DNA from: Bombyx mori
Taxonomy: Eukaryota; Arthropoda; Insecta; Lepidoptera; Bombycidae
Assembly: GCF_030269925.1 (NCBI RefSeq)
Contig: NC_085129.1
Location: 18,281,501-18,345,500 of the forward strand
DNA length: 64,000 nucleotides
Reading direction: 5' to 3'
The translations under genes were made by a program, and so were the position numbers. The notes under the pieces are model-generated. The model did not search any database and was not told where the DNA came from. It saw nothing but the letters and a program-made list of their open reading frames with translations. Positions 49,856 to 63,200 of this stretch are shown here, piece by piece (the first letter of the stretch is position 1; the number at the start of each line of letters is the position of its first letter).

Positions 49856-50677
49856 AAAAACAATAGTTTAAAAAAACTAACAAAATACGCTTTTATAGAA
49901 AATCCAACTAAAATAAATTTTAATGAATTTGAATTAAAAATAGTGTAAGAAAAATTGATTTTATTGTAAAAAAACCGTGGGGTGCTTTTCAGGATATTAT
50001 CAATATAACCCTTCTACACCTATCTGTTCATAAAATATTTATAACTACTGATACCATGCATATATATGTAAAGACGTGTTAACTTACTGGCACACAAACC
50101 TTTTGTCGTCAAACTGATACCTGGCTTATTCAAAGTCCGAAACACTAAAAATATGTTTTAAAAAAAATATATTTCTTTCGATTAACTTTTCATTTCCAAA
50201 GTCTAAAGTTATTGTGAGAATTGAGACGTGTATGTATTCAGTTTGAAAAGTGTCATTGATGCTGTTTGCGTGAGATGAAGCCCATAATTATACAATTTCG
50301 TTATTTGGTTTTGACAATTAATTAGCTGGACGAATTTGTGATTTAAGTTTTCGATAAACGCGAGAAAAAATGTCTGTGACCCATTAAGCTTTCGAAGATA
50401 AGTTAATTTATGTATTTATGTATCCGTTATGTAATTGAACTTGTAAATGTGTGTACGCTGCGCTATTGAATCTCATTGTAATTGCTTTAAATAAACTTAC
50501 TGGTTGATATTGAAAAAAAATTAAAAAAAATACATTTGAAAATATTTTTGTGTTTCTTTTATTTTTTCCTCAATAAAGATTATTGGTTGTGAACTGAAAA
50601 GATTTGGTGGTGAATCCTTTTCTGCCGAGAAGCAAATAGTGCGTTCTAGTTTGGAGGATGGGAAGGAAGTTGTGCTA

Positions 50678-50996
50678 TCCCTACTAATATATAAATGTGA
50701 ATGTAAGTTTGTTTGTTACGCTTTCACGCGCAAACCACTCAACCGATCATCATGAAACTTTGTACACATATTCTTGGAAGTATTAGAAGTAACATAGGAT
50801 ACTTTTTACTAAGAAAAAAAAAAAATATTTTTTACGAAAAATGGTTTGTCAATCTCAAAATCTAGCTTCTTCAATGCCATCTACGGGTTCAGTAATGAAG
50901 TTCCAATCCTGAGTACTGTAAATGAAGTCGCGGGTAAAATTTAGCGTTATGCCAAAGTAACTATTCCACGCGGACGAAGTCGCGGGCAAAAGCTAG
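50678..50996 (+). mobile_element. Lep1-like non-autonomous Helitron
   Basis: Starts TCCCTACTAATATATAAATG, contains AACCACTCAACCGATCATCA, and ends GACGAAGTCGCGGGCAAAAG CTAGT. This is the layout I recall for lepidopteran Lep1-type elements (5' TC, 3' CTAG before T). Confidence 0.6.
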
Positions 50997-51086
50997 TGTA
51001 TAATAAATGCGACTTAGACGCAAAGTTAAAACGAAGCGAATACAGGAATGGAATACAGGAAAAACAGGAACAGGATTTTTTATTAC

Positions 51087-51330
51087 TGGTGGTAGAACCT
51101 CTTGTGAGTCCGCGCGGATAGGTACCACCTCCCTGCCTATTTCTGCCGTGAAGCAGTAATGCGTTTCGTTTTGAAGGGTGGAGCAGCCGTTGTAACTATA
51201 CTTGAGACCTTAGAGCTTATATCTCAAGGTGGGTGGCGGCATTTACGTCGTAGATGTCTATGAGCTCCAGTATCCACACCAGGTGGGCTGTGAGCACGTC
51301 CACCCTTCAAAGCAATAAATAAAAAATAAA
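51087..51330 (+). mobile_element. Bm1-type SINE, head-truncated
   Basis: From CTGGTGGTAGAACCTCTTG to an A-rich, TAAA-repeating tail. Confidence 0.77.
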
Positions 51331-51399
51331 AAAAACTTATATAATTTACGTTGCTTATGTCTATGGGCTCCCGTAACCACTACCAATAAATAAAAAATA

Positions 51400-53500
51400 A
51401 AGCATTTCATTCTTTCTTCTTTCGAGTCGCTATCTACATTTCTGGAGCATCATGTCTAGTATTATGACTGTTCTCTTATCATCCGACGCATTTTAATCAA
51501 CAGAGGATTTTAAATAAAAAGCAAGTGTTTTTTTTTTTCAAATATATTTCAGTAATCAAAATATAATAATAGGCTTACACATTAATAGTTACAAATCGTA
51601 TCCCACAGCAAGAATAAAAAAAAAATGCACAGCATATTTAAAAAAAAAACAGAAAAAACGCATCCTATAATCTGTGGCCGAAAATCAAATGTAAAATTCA
51701 TATTTACAGTTGTCGACAATGGTTTTTCGTTTGTAGAGCGTTATTTTATATATATTTAAATATATGTCACTAACTATGTCATCATCAGTGCACCTTCATT
51801 CGCGTCGTGTTAAATTTGGCTTGAAAATCTTTCAGAACAAAAATGAATAATACGCAAAGCTTTTCCTTACATCCTAAAGGTGAAATTACATTAATTTTTC
51901 GTGCACTTAACACCTTTTTTTTATATAGAAAAAAATTTAACGTCCCCAACGAGCTACCAGACCGCGATTTCACTAATAGTTATACGTCAAAAATAATTCT
52001 GGCAACTCTAAAAAATATTCTTTTAAACATTCTTTTTTTATTTACCAAAATTTACATAATGAAAATTATTTTTTTATTATAAAAATTTAAATATCTATAT
52101 AACTATTTATTATCATGGTATTTTATTTTTATTTATTCATTAAAAAAGTCAATACTGTCGTTCTGTATTTCAAAAAAAAAAACGCTTTTACACTTAAATA
52201 TAAAATATGTATTTTTTTTCCGTCAATAAATGTATTTTCATTATTTACAATATTCAGGCTATTCTTTTAATATAATAATATGTTTTTTAAAATTTTATTT
52301 CTTTTATTTAGAAACCCGTTTCTCTAATGGACAAGCATTTGGGAACAGTACTAACTATATTGAGCGCCCGAGACGATTCATACCTTAAAATGACAAATAG
52401 GCAAGCATTTTACATTCGAAAAAAATTATATAAAAAAAAAAACCGAAAAAAATACCATCAGGAACATCGTTCTAGTAGTGAATTATTTACATTTCTCATA
52501 ATAATCATAATTATATATTTTTATTAGTCCTTAATTTTAAAAATATCACAAATGAAAATTTTCAAACTATATAATAATAATAATGTATGTATATATATAT
52601 TTTTTTACAATTATCGTATGAGCAATCCTTTGTTTAAACTACAGTTGGTCATGATTTTTTTTCTTAATAAAAGCGCTGCCAAATGTTAACCGAACTTATT
52701 ATATTTCTCAGTCAGAATAAAGTTACATAAAGTCAAAAGAAGATACCTTTAGAATTGAAGTGGCTTAACTAAAAGCATAAAGAAAATAAGTTTCATGCTT
52801 CGAACCATAGATAAGCAACTCAAACACTCAAAAAAGTGTTTACGGACGTCGGCCACTAGATGGCTTCGCTTCGATTAGTTTCTCATTGCTCCTGTAGATG
52901 GCAGTAACATATTACCTATCCTATATTTTATTTTTAATGAAGGATTTTGTAAATTTTCAGAAACCACAAATCGATAAAATTTAATAAATTTGTCTATAAC
53001 AAATAAAGACTTGAATGATTTTTTTTCTGTGTTTAGTAATATAATAATTAAATGTCTTAATTTTAACAACCTATAAGTTTAGGGGCAACCGCTAAAAGAT
53101 GTCGCTAGTTTCAATAAAAAAATCAAACAGTCTCTTTTAGTCTAGAAAAGGACAAAGATACGATTTCCGTCTCTTTTCAAATCGAGCGCAACTATTAAAA
53201 TAGAAAAAAAAATGAAGTAAAATTATTCAATTACACTTTCGGAGTTCACTAAAAAAAAAAAAACAAAGATTATGAATTAAGTCACTTCAATTCTAAAGGA
53301 GCTATAAAATATTGTCGAACGCAAAATGAAAACACGGAAGTCAAGAACGGTCTCACCAAAATAATTATTAAATTAAATATGAGAATTAATACTTACAGAG
53401 TGCTGGCGACACGTGTGTATATTCATTTTAACTTAATTTAATACATGAGTTTTGTGCGCGTCCATGGCACACTTTAGTTCCCACGTCCCGTATTAAACGT
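51400..53500. other. Non-coding AT-rich block
   Basis: Homopolymer-rich. The small frames at 51843-52082 and 52327-52527 are Lys/Phe/Ile-rich as expected from AT bias. No gene supported. Confidence 0.45.
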
Positions 53501-53531
53501 AGAATGAATAGTACATACATAATTAATAATA

Positions 53532-54368
53532 TACAGGATGTCCCAAAAAGAATGGATAATCCTGAAACACCTCATAGTAGAGCTGTTGGGGACACAAAAC
53601 AAAAAATAAAAAACACGTGTGGCACTCGGGAACTGCTGCGGTAAAGCTATTGCATAGCATTTTTTATCAAATTAAGCTATTATAATTAGACAGTAATAAT
53701 TTAATATTAAAACAATAATAAAATAAGACCACCATATATTTATAAACATTAAAAAAAGCAAAACGTTAACTGTCCCCTTCACACTCATAAGCTAGACCGC
53801 GCGAGAGAGAGATGGGTAGAATTTTCATGCGCATGCAGTGCAACGTCACGCTGCGCGCTCATTCACAAACACTACACAAGCACGTGTGAATGTGTTGAAC
53901 GCGATCTACATGGTAGGCGGAGTGGGGGGTGTTAGGTTTTATTTTCGTTACGGAATTTCTCGATTCGGTCGCCGCGCTCAATGCCTGCGATAAAAGCTAT
54001 GCAATATCTTAAAAAAATATTTGTTAGGTAGTACCCAAATTAAAAATAAAGAAAAAATACCAAACTATTATTGATTGAAATTTAAGTTCAGATTAAGTTT
54101 TATAAAAAATTACAGTAGCTAGCGATTTCCTGCATATTCCTTGTTCCTTATCCATGTAGAATATTGTAACACCAAAAAGCCTATGGATTTCATTTATTTG
54201 TAGCTGTTGTATATTCCAGAAACGCATAGCAGTATGGAAAATATCAACTTTTTTAAAAAAAATACGTAATTTGGGTTACTACCTGAGATTTATTTATTTA
54301 TTTTGAGTCCCCAATTGCTCTACTATGAGGTGTTTCAGGATTATCCATTCTTTCTGGGACACCCTGTA
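53532..54368. mobile_element. Non-autonomous DNA transposon with about 60-bp inverted termini
   Basis: Left TACAGGATGTCCCAAAAAGA and right end complementary over about 60 bp including AATGGATAATCCTGAAACAC. 837 bp with a GC-rich centre (53790-53990). No transposase frame seen. Superfamily not determined. Confidence 0.75.
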
Positions 54369-54369
54369 T

Positions 54370-54620
54370 ATCGAGGGGTGAAAGGTTATTCGGTTTAAGC
54401 GTCATTTCGCTTAACACGCGACATTTATCTTTGTAATTAAAGGTCCGTTTTATTTTGTATTATTTAGCATCAACAGTTCGATGTTTTCAATTGAACTTCT
54501 ATTAAATTTACTCTATACTCAAATAGTTCAAGTGTTTTTGTTATATTTTTTCCACATTTTAAAACTCCAAATGGCTCTTCTGTAAGGTTGTAAAAATCTC
54601 ACTTATTTCACCCCTCGGCA
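54370..54620 (+). mobile_element. MITE family 'CGAGGGGTGAAAGG', near-complete copy
   Basis: Ends CGAGGGGTGAAAGG and CACCCCTCG. It adjoins the element ending at 54368, so it landed at the other element's TATA-like flank or vice versa. Confidence 0.72.
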
Positions 54621-55331
54621 TGTAAATCTTAGCTCAATTTTGCCTTACTTTTACTGCGTAGCTTTATCTTTTTTTAACGTAATAGAACGACGTGTTTCGT
54701 TTAAAAAAGTGTGTAAAATAATTTTGTATTTAGCGTTCACATAAAAGATCTTTGTTTGATTTAAGAAACAAAAAAAATTAATAGTAGTCACCCACCGCAA
54801 ACATTAAATTTAAATTTGTACTTTTAACACAATAGAATTGAACTTAAATTTTATTCATAAGAATAATTATATGAAAAAATTAGAAAACACGTAATCTAAG
54901 TAATAAATAATTCATAAATAAATTAATACGTTGTGAATTCAAACTAATTTGTCGACTACAGCTGTTCACTAGGATTCGCGCGCAGCCGCCATCTTGGCTA
55001 AACTGTCAATGGCGCTAATTCATTTCGTTTTACGCAATTATTATTGTATCTACTAATTTTTTTTTAAGTTTCCTAAAAACCGCGACAATTAAAGCCAAAT
55101 GAAACGTACCACAGCTGAAACAATAATATTTTGACCGTCTTTTATCTTTTTCCTAGATTATTCTATCTAATCGTATATTAAATTGGCAGATTTAATGCGA
55201 TAGTGACGAAGGGAAAATGAAATACAGTCTATAATTCATATTGGAGTAATCTGGGAATCCGGTAACACGGTAATGTTATAACGCATTTTTATATTACGCG
55301 AATTCAGTCACTTCTATATAACGCGTATTCT

Positions 55332-55568
55332 GGTGTTAGGACCTCTTGTGAGTACGCACGGGTAGATACCACCACCCTGCCTATTTATGCCGTGAAGCAG
55401 TAATGCGTTTCGGTTTGAAGGGTGGGGCAGCCGTTGTAACTATACTGAGACCTTAGAACTTGTCTCAAGGTGGGTGGCGCATTTACGTTGTAGATGTCTA
55501 TAGGCTTCAGTAACCACTTAATACTAGGTCGGCTGTGAGCTCGTCAACCCATCTAAGCAATCAATTAA
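55332..55568 (+). mobile_element. Bm1-type SINE, head-truncated
   Basis: From TGGTGTTAGGACCTCTTGTG to CATCTAAGCAATCAATTAAA. Confidence 0.77.
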
Positions 55569-55689
55569 AAAAAGTTAGTATTTCACAGACAATCAATTGA
55601 AACGTCAATATAAAAATGGCCGCTTCCAAGGGACTCCTTTGCCGGTTGGAAACGTTTGCAAAATTGTGACGTAATTTGGGGGCAATTTT

Positions 55690-55895
55690 TTTATTATTAT
55701 TGCTTATATGGTGAACGAGCTCACAGCCCACCTGGTGTTAAGTGGTTATTAAAGCACATGGACATCTACAACGTAAATGCGCCACCCACCATGAGATATA
55801 AGTTAGTATATTTACAACGGCTGCCCGACCCTTGAAACCCAAACGCATTACTGCTTTACGGCAGAAATAGGCAGGGTGGTGGTACCTACCCGTGG
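55690..55895 (-). mobile_element. Bm1-type SINE, head-truncated
   Basis: TTATTATTGCTTATATGGTG to GGTACCTACCCGTGGA. Lies 120 bp from the + strand copy at 55332, making an inverted pair. Confidence 0.75.
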
Positions 55896-55899
55896 ACTA

Positions 55900-57201
55900 A
55901 CTATGGAAGATACACTAGAACAATTAGCCCACATTTGACGTCATGCGTTGTGATTAATACTAGGAAACTATTTAAACTGTTTTCGTTGGGTGTTTTGCCT
56001 TGTGTTGTCATCTTGTTGTCATATTGTTGTTTTCGTAATAATATTGTTATAACAAAGTAATCATTGTCTGTACGTTTATCAAAACTAATTAACAAATTGA
56101 CTGCGAGACCATTTTTAAGGGAATCTCAGGTAGTGGGTATGAGGTCTTTTCGTGGCAAGATTTGACTTCTTTACAGTGCCTATGAGACAAGATAGGCCTT
56201 AGCAAAGACCGTTTTATTTGAATGAACTCAGGCCCATAGAAGTAAACTCTTCCCGCGCCGAGAAAAAAAACGCGGTTCTAACTGCTGCCCAAAGGAAAAG
56301 TCGCGTGTGGTGACTTTTAAAACCGCATAACGTAGTCAATGTGTATTAAATATATTCGAAATACACAATCAAAAAGCGATGCGCTAAAAAAATGTGACCC
56401 ACAAAATGAACGCTCACGTTTCGTGCGCCGACAACACTGCTACGGAATGTTGCCAGCGCACAAAAAACGAAAAGAATTAAACTAAGATAAACAAAAAAAA
56501 AAAAAAACGATCTGAATTACTACAAGAGACGATAGTGTTTTACCGTAAAATATTATTATGTACAATTAATCATTTAATTTTCGTTTCATTTCAACATTGT
56601 TAAGTTCCAGCCTAACCTAAGAATGTACACATTCACAAATACCAAACATTTTGTGATATAGAAAAAAAACAAAATAAAAAAAACCTTTCGAAAAATCACA
56701 AAATGTTTCGCATATCTCCAAGATTATTTAGCAATACTGACAGTTCCGTGATCAGTGTTGCCACTGCGAATAAATATAATGCTGCCAAACGAATACTACA
56801 CTGATACCTTTTAGCCGCCGAATCAAATCACGTTATCACAATGAAAGCGATACTAAAAAAAACTATATTAATTTAAAAAAATATCCTCGAAAGCGTTCTA
56901 ACGTTCGGGCTTGGACACGTTGGCAAAATACAAATTGGCCTAATTTTTGTTAATGGTTTTTTTTTCTTTTTATTCTTCATAAATAATCTTCCAAATTTAG
57001 CCATACCGCATTGCTCCCAACATTGCAACCTCGAACCGACATTTTCCACAGACAATAATATTAATCCTATACAGAGAAAAAAAATATGGACCATAATTAC
57101 AAATCATGATAGAACATCTAATAGTTTTAGTAAAAAAGCTAAACAGTTTTCGATGTGACTCGTCCAAACCCAGACAGACGGTGAGTCTAGTGGCCTGCGT
57201 A
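55900..57201. other. 3' flank of the DUF704x-type gene
   Basis: AT-rich; its right 300 bp is probably 3' UTR on the - strand with AATAAA at 56969-56974. No other gene seen. Confidence 0.45.
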
Positions 57202-57299
57202 TCATCTGAGGGGAAGCGTGGCCAGTGACGTCATCAAAACGAAGACCGCCGGCGCAGGGCTGACGGCGGCGCTATATTTGCTGCTTTGTTCGCAAGTTC
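57202..57299 (-). CDS. DUF704x-type gene, terminal exon with GPI-like tail
   Basis: Minus-strand acceptor TTTCAG, phase 1 in, stop TGA at 57202-57204. Encodes TCEQSSKYSAAVSPAP then the hydrophobic AVFVLMTSLATLPLR. An AATAAA on the same strand at 56969-56974 is a plausible poly(A) signal. Confidence 0.75.
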
Positions 57300-60200
57300 C
57301 TGAAAAGAAAAAAAAAAGCATATTGCGTCAAAGACAAACAGCCAAACTTCAAGATCCTGTGTGAAATAAAACGTAAAGTCAATATTATTTGTTTTATAAG
57401 TGAAACTTCTTTAGGCGCGTTGAAAGTAAAATTCAATTAGGGACAGATTCGTTACGGCTAGAGAGAAAAGATACAATTTAGGATGAGTGAGAGTGAGCAA
57501 AAAGACAGAGCGTCTCACGAACCACTCGACCGTGGGGAGAGGAGGAAAGCGAGCTAGGTCATTTCTCTTATATAAATTCTGTTTACGGGTGTCGGTCACT
57601 AGATGGCTTGTTAATAGTTTCTCATTACGGCAGTAGCAAATTAATTATCTTATATTGAATTTTCAAGGAAGAATAAAAAAAAACTATATACAATTAAAAA
57701 AATACATAGCTGTTTAAGAGCTCGTTTCTCTTATACACAGCATTCCCTATTACAGGAAAAATTTGATTTAAGAATGAAAAATGAAGAAAACCGCAGTACC
57801 ACATACACACCACGAAAGAAGTTTCACTTTTTTCACGTGCAACATTTTTTTTTTAAATTGACGGTAGTTATCAAGCATACTCAATGTCCACGGATAACGA
57901 ACACCTGAATGGTCCGTTACCATTGAAATTGTAAAGTATTCGAAATATTGAAAATAATGAAATGATTATAATAATAAAAGAAAGATTAATGCTGTATTTT
58001 CAATTGTATGTCTACGGCAATACTCCACGTTGCTTTCCTCAAAGGAATCTTCGACTTATCATGCCAGAGAGCTCGCCAGAGCGACACCTTATCGGCCGTT
58101 TACGACAAAGCTTCATCGCTGAAGGGCAAGGGACAATCGTGAAGTAATCCCGGAGACAAAGGTTACCGTTTAATGTTAGGTTGTAGGCCTTGTCCCCGGC
58201 GACGCCCGGCTGCACGGAGCGGTCGCACGAGTGGGACATCACGCTCAGCGACAGCTGCTGCACCGTGCCCGCGCGCGTGTCTGTGGGCGGGACGAATTGA
58301 TATGTACAGTGGACTGTGTCGCTGGGCACGAGGGTAGCTCGCGCTAACAGTAGGGGTACATTGCGTAGTGTACACAGTAGGTGTGCATTGCGTAGTATAA
58401 AGTAAGGGTACATTGCGTAGTGTATTGTAAAGATATATTGCGTAATGTACAATAGGGGTACATTGCGTAGTGTACAGTAGGGGTACATTGCGTAATGTGT
58501 TGTAGAGATACATTGCGTAGTGTATAGTACGGGTATTTTGCGTAGTGTAATGTAGACACATTGCGTAGTGTATTGTAGATATACATTGCGTAGTGTAATG
58601 TAGAGAAACATTGCGTAGTGTACAGTAAGGGCACATTGCGTGGTGTACAGTAGGGATGGTGTGTACAGTACCGTTGGTGGACGGCGCAGTGTACACGAGG
58701 CAGGAAGCGCGGGGCCGGACGGCGCGCGCGTCGTACACCAGCACGAACCCCTTCGAGCCGGCCTGCCACGCTCCGTGACATGTATACACTGAACAACAAA
58801 CAACTGTATTTTCAACATTGTTAAAAATAGACAACAAGATTTAACTATGTTACGGATAGTTTATTTTATATTGCTTAGATGGATAGGAGAGCTCACGGTC
58901 CACCTGGTGTTAAGTGGTTATCGATCAGACATCTACAACGTAAATGCCGTTGCCCACCTTGAGATGAGTTCTAAGATCTCAATACAGTACAACGCCTGCC
59001 GCGCCCTTCAAACCGAAACGCATTACTGCTTCACGGCAGAAATAAGCAGGGTGGTGGTACCTACCCGTGCGGACTCACAAGAGGTCCTACCACCATTGTA
59101 TAGTAAAGGTTAGTGGCGGCTTGCGGGTACTCTGGGGGCGGCGTACCTGTGCTGGAGCATGGTGAACGGAACTCGATGGAGTCCTGCGCGTGCCCGCAGC
59201 CGAGGCTGGCACTCCGGTAGTCGCCGACGACGCACTCCGCCGCGCGCTGCTCGTCCGCCTCTTCATCACCTGAACAACCCAAATTCTTCACTGGAGCTCA
59301 TTACGTCCTTACATTACGCATTATAAGAGACGCCCTCTTTTTTCTTCCTAAGCTGAGAGCCTTGAGAGGCTATTTCAGCGTAACCTTAACTAGTAGGTGA
59401 GCTCACGGGGCTCAAACCTGACGACGTTGCTAACACGAACCCTAGCAAGAGCCGTGCTTCGCAGAATCTACCACCGGATCGGAAACGCGACCCACTGAGA
59501 AGATCCGGCGAGAAACTCAGTGGGCTGTGTTTGAGGGTTAATTTACTCGTCGAGCCCTTCGTCGCAAGCGACAGGTTCGACGAGAACGAGACGCCCTCAA
59601 TTATGGAGCTGGACTATGCCAAGATTCAATACTCGCAGACGTGTACCGATTTTATTTTTTTAATCTTTTTCAGCTGTTTTTAATTTTGTGTTTCATTGCT
59701 GGGTTTTTTTTAAGTAAAATAATAGATTTTTTATGAAACTATCGTTTCGTTTAACTGCACTAACACGATAAAGAGTAAATAATGCTTATAAAACGTTTTA
59801 CAAATATGTTTTTTTTTTAAATCAAGATAGATTTTTTTTCCATCCCATCATCAAAGTTGTCATTAGTACTGTCGTCTGTTTGCGTTTTCGGAAGCGGTCT
59901 CCTAACACCCAGTACACGTCGTGCAATGTAGCTCGTACCAGCAAGGGTCATGGGTCATATATAACGTAATTCCTGATGCTATCTATACATATTAACGATA
60001 TTTCCTATTCACGCAATATTTCTTGTACAGTGCCCGTCGTTAATGTTCGCACTTCGAATTCTCGGAAAGGGAAAATCGGCTAAATTCGGCTTCGTAGAGC
60101 GTTATCTCTGTCGCACACTACCCGATGTGACGTTTTTACAGTCGATGTTCGACTGCGGTAGTGCCATTAACGAAATTATGCGTATTTTTAGTATTTATTT

Positions 60201-63200
60201 GTATTTAATCGTATGTAAGTCTATCTTATATTGTATCTATTTTTCACATGTGTATATAAGTATATTTAATATATATATTTTATGTAACTTTATTGAGATT
60301 TAGCATCGTCCATGCTAATTTGCTAATTCCTCTCCCTGCAAGGTTGCCTGGAAGAGATCGTTTTCAGCGATAAGGCCGCCAATTTATGTCATCGACTATT
60401 ATTTGTGTTATATGCTTACTCTGTACATGTGGGGTCAAATAAAGAGTTATATTATTATTATTATATTTCCTCGTAGGGTCTTTATCCGGGTGCTTACCTA
60501 TGGTGAGCTGCTGCCGCCTTCTCCGTCTGTCAGCCAAGGAACTGACCACGGAATACCGCCCGAGAATGGGGCAGCGGGTGGGGGTCAATGAAGTTGCTGA
60601 AATCAAAGGCTTATAATAATAACCGGGTATAAGTGACATTTTATTACTGGTGGTAGGACCTCTTATGAGTCGGCGCGGGTAGGTACCACCAACCTGCCTA
60701 TTTCTGCCGTGAAGCAGTAATGCGTTTCGGTTCGAAGGGTGAGGCAGCCGTTCTAACTATACTGTGATACCTTAGAACTTATATCTCAAGGCGGGTGGCG
60801 CATTTACGTTGTAGATGTCTATCTCCAGTAACCACTTAGCACCAGGTGGGCTGCGAAAAAGATGCGAATTTCCCGGACGTCTAATCTTTTAGGACACGAC
60901 GACTTTACTCCCTCGCACGTTCCGCCCCTAGAAAGAGATGGAGACTCACTGATGAGGGTGACGTGTGGCGCGGCGAGGTGGGGGGGCGCGCATGCGTCGT
61001 GCGGCGCGTCCGCTAGCTGCCCGCCCGCCTGGAGCTCCAGCACGGAGGACTCGCGCCGGTGGAACTGCACGCACTGGTGACCAGACTCACTGTCGAACCG
61101 CATTAGCGTTAGAACCCCACTCGTAACTTTAACGAAACTAAATGAACCATAACAAAAACATAGGAAAACAGGGCTAACGGTATTCCGTTTCTTTTTCTTT
61201 ACTTCAAGCATAATACTTCATGGTAACGCCCAATTCATAATGAAAAATCTATTATGAATTACCCTTCCAATGTACCCTGAAAAACATCTTCACCCACATG
61301 TAACTTGAGCACGCAAATAAAACTCAAGATCTGTGACTTTTAAACATCATTACGGTAGGCAGCGGTTTGACTCTGCCCCTGGCATTGCTGCATTCCATGG
61401 GCGACGGTAACCACTCACCATCAGGTGGAGTGTATGCTCGTCTGCCTACAAAGACAATAAAAAAACACTTAAGACTAATTGATGGCAGCATTGGTAATGT
61501 CCATGAGCAATACTGGCAACTTCTTCCATCGCAAGATTAGTTAATGATGTAAAAGATAAAGGTCAACACTCTTTCAGACTATTCAACAAACAATTGTGAC
61601 CTCCTGTCCTAACACTACCCTCCCCCCAACCCCTGATCAAAATTCCGCCCCTGAATATTAGCGGTACTGTGTTATATCATGACGCTGTTATTGGATTTAG
61701 CATCCACATGAGGTTATCCTTCGAAGCTCCACGTGAATCTTAAAAAAGGTTAGTGTGTCATTCAACTTTCGGACCCTCCGAGGAACCAGAGACGTGATCC
61801 ATCAGTCGTGTCCTCCACTTTTACAACCTCATCTAATAATGCTGTGTATAAATGAACATTTTTGTTTCTCTAAATTTTAACTATAACCTAGACCCGCTGC
61901 GTTCATTCATGTCTTTAGAGATCAGAGACCTCGATGCACCATCCGGCTCTTGAATGAGCTACCCTCTACGGCGTTTGCCAAGCGCTATGACATGTTCTTC
62001 TTCAAACGAGGCTTGCAGAGAATACTTAGAGCAGTAGGCAGTGACTTTACTCCGAGCATTGCTAACGTCTGTGAACGACGGTAGCCACTCACAGCCAGAC
62101 AGGTCCAATGCCTATAAGGGCACTAGTCTCTAGCGACTAGTCACTAGCAAATAGGGACTTTTTTTTGCTACCTATACTGATTGCCCTAGCAAGAGCAGTG
62201 AGTGCTTCGCAGAATCTACCACCGGATAAGAAACGCGACCCACTGAGAAGATCCGGCGAGAAACTGAGTGCGCTGTGTCTATAGGTTACTTCACACGTCG
62301 AGCCCTTCGTCGCAAGCGACGGGTTCGGCGAGGACGGTGACCGGTGCTTGTGGTACCACCTAAAAACACCGTTAATGGATCGGGAGGATCCGTAATTACG
62401 TGTTTAGAGCCGAATAGGGACGGAAATCTTTAAGCATTTTATAAGGGTATTGAAAAAAATAACTTACCACCCCTTCGTGACGTGTGCAACAAGCTTAATA
62501 TACTTCTTGTCCTTCTGCTCGAGTATAGAGTGGCACACTAGCCTGCGCTCCTCAAACGAACCGTCCTCGTTGATTATCTGAAACGGGAACCGATATTTAT
62601 AGCGAAGCGTAACTCGTTGATTGCTGTTTGTACGTAGGGGATTCCCCTAAATTTCCAAAAGAAATGCTGCGGCAACCCCGCACAAATTTGGGATAAGGAC
62701 GGGAAAAAGAAGTCAGGCGGACGCTCAAGCACAGCATCAGCTGCCTCCATCATTAGTCGACGACCCGATTCCTTTTGTTCAGATTGGTCAAGGTTTCATC
62801 AGGTTAATTCAGTTTGGTCAAGGTCAAATCTAAATCAGTACTGTTCGCTAGATGGGCCGATTTGCCCATTCTCGGCCTTAATATTCGCAATAGATGTGGT
62901 TCTTATGCGACAAGACTGCTGTTTATTTTCAAACCATGACGACTATCGACCAGATGCGTTACGGGTACACATAACACAGGAGAAAATTGAAGCTTATGAG
63001 TCTTTCTATATGGGACATTTGGTGAGTGAAAATACCCTGTTTCTGGTAAAGAACCGTAATGTAGTTTGGTTGGCAGGGATTTTATTGAATAACCGGCGAC
63101 TTGGCTATGTCCTGGACACTGCTTACGCCCACGACAACGTGCCCTTGGGAACAAAGAAGCACAGCTCACCTTGAGGGTAGCGTTTTTGGTTGTGAAATGG

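Noticed and set aside
58039..58837. Three long overlapping - strand open frames of 151-259 codons
   Set aside because: They arise because the intronic minisatellite lacks stops; the real coding parts are the two exons at either end, in different frames.
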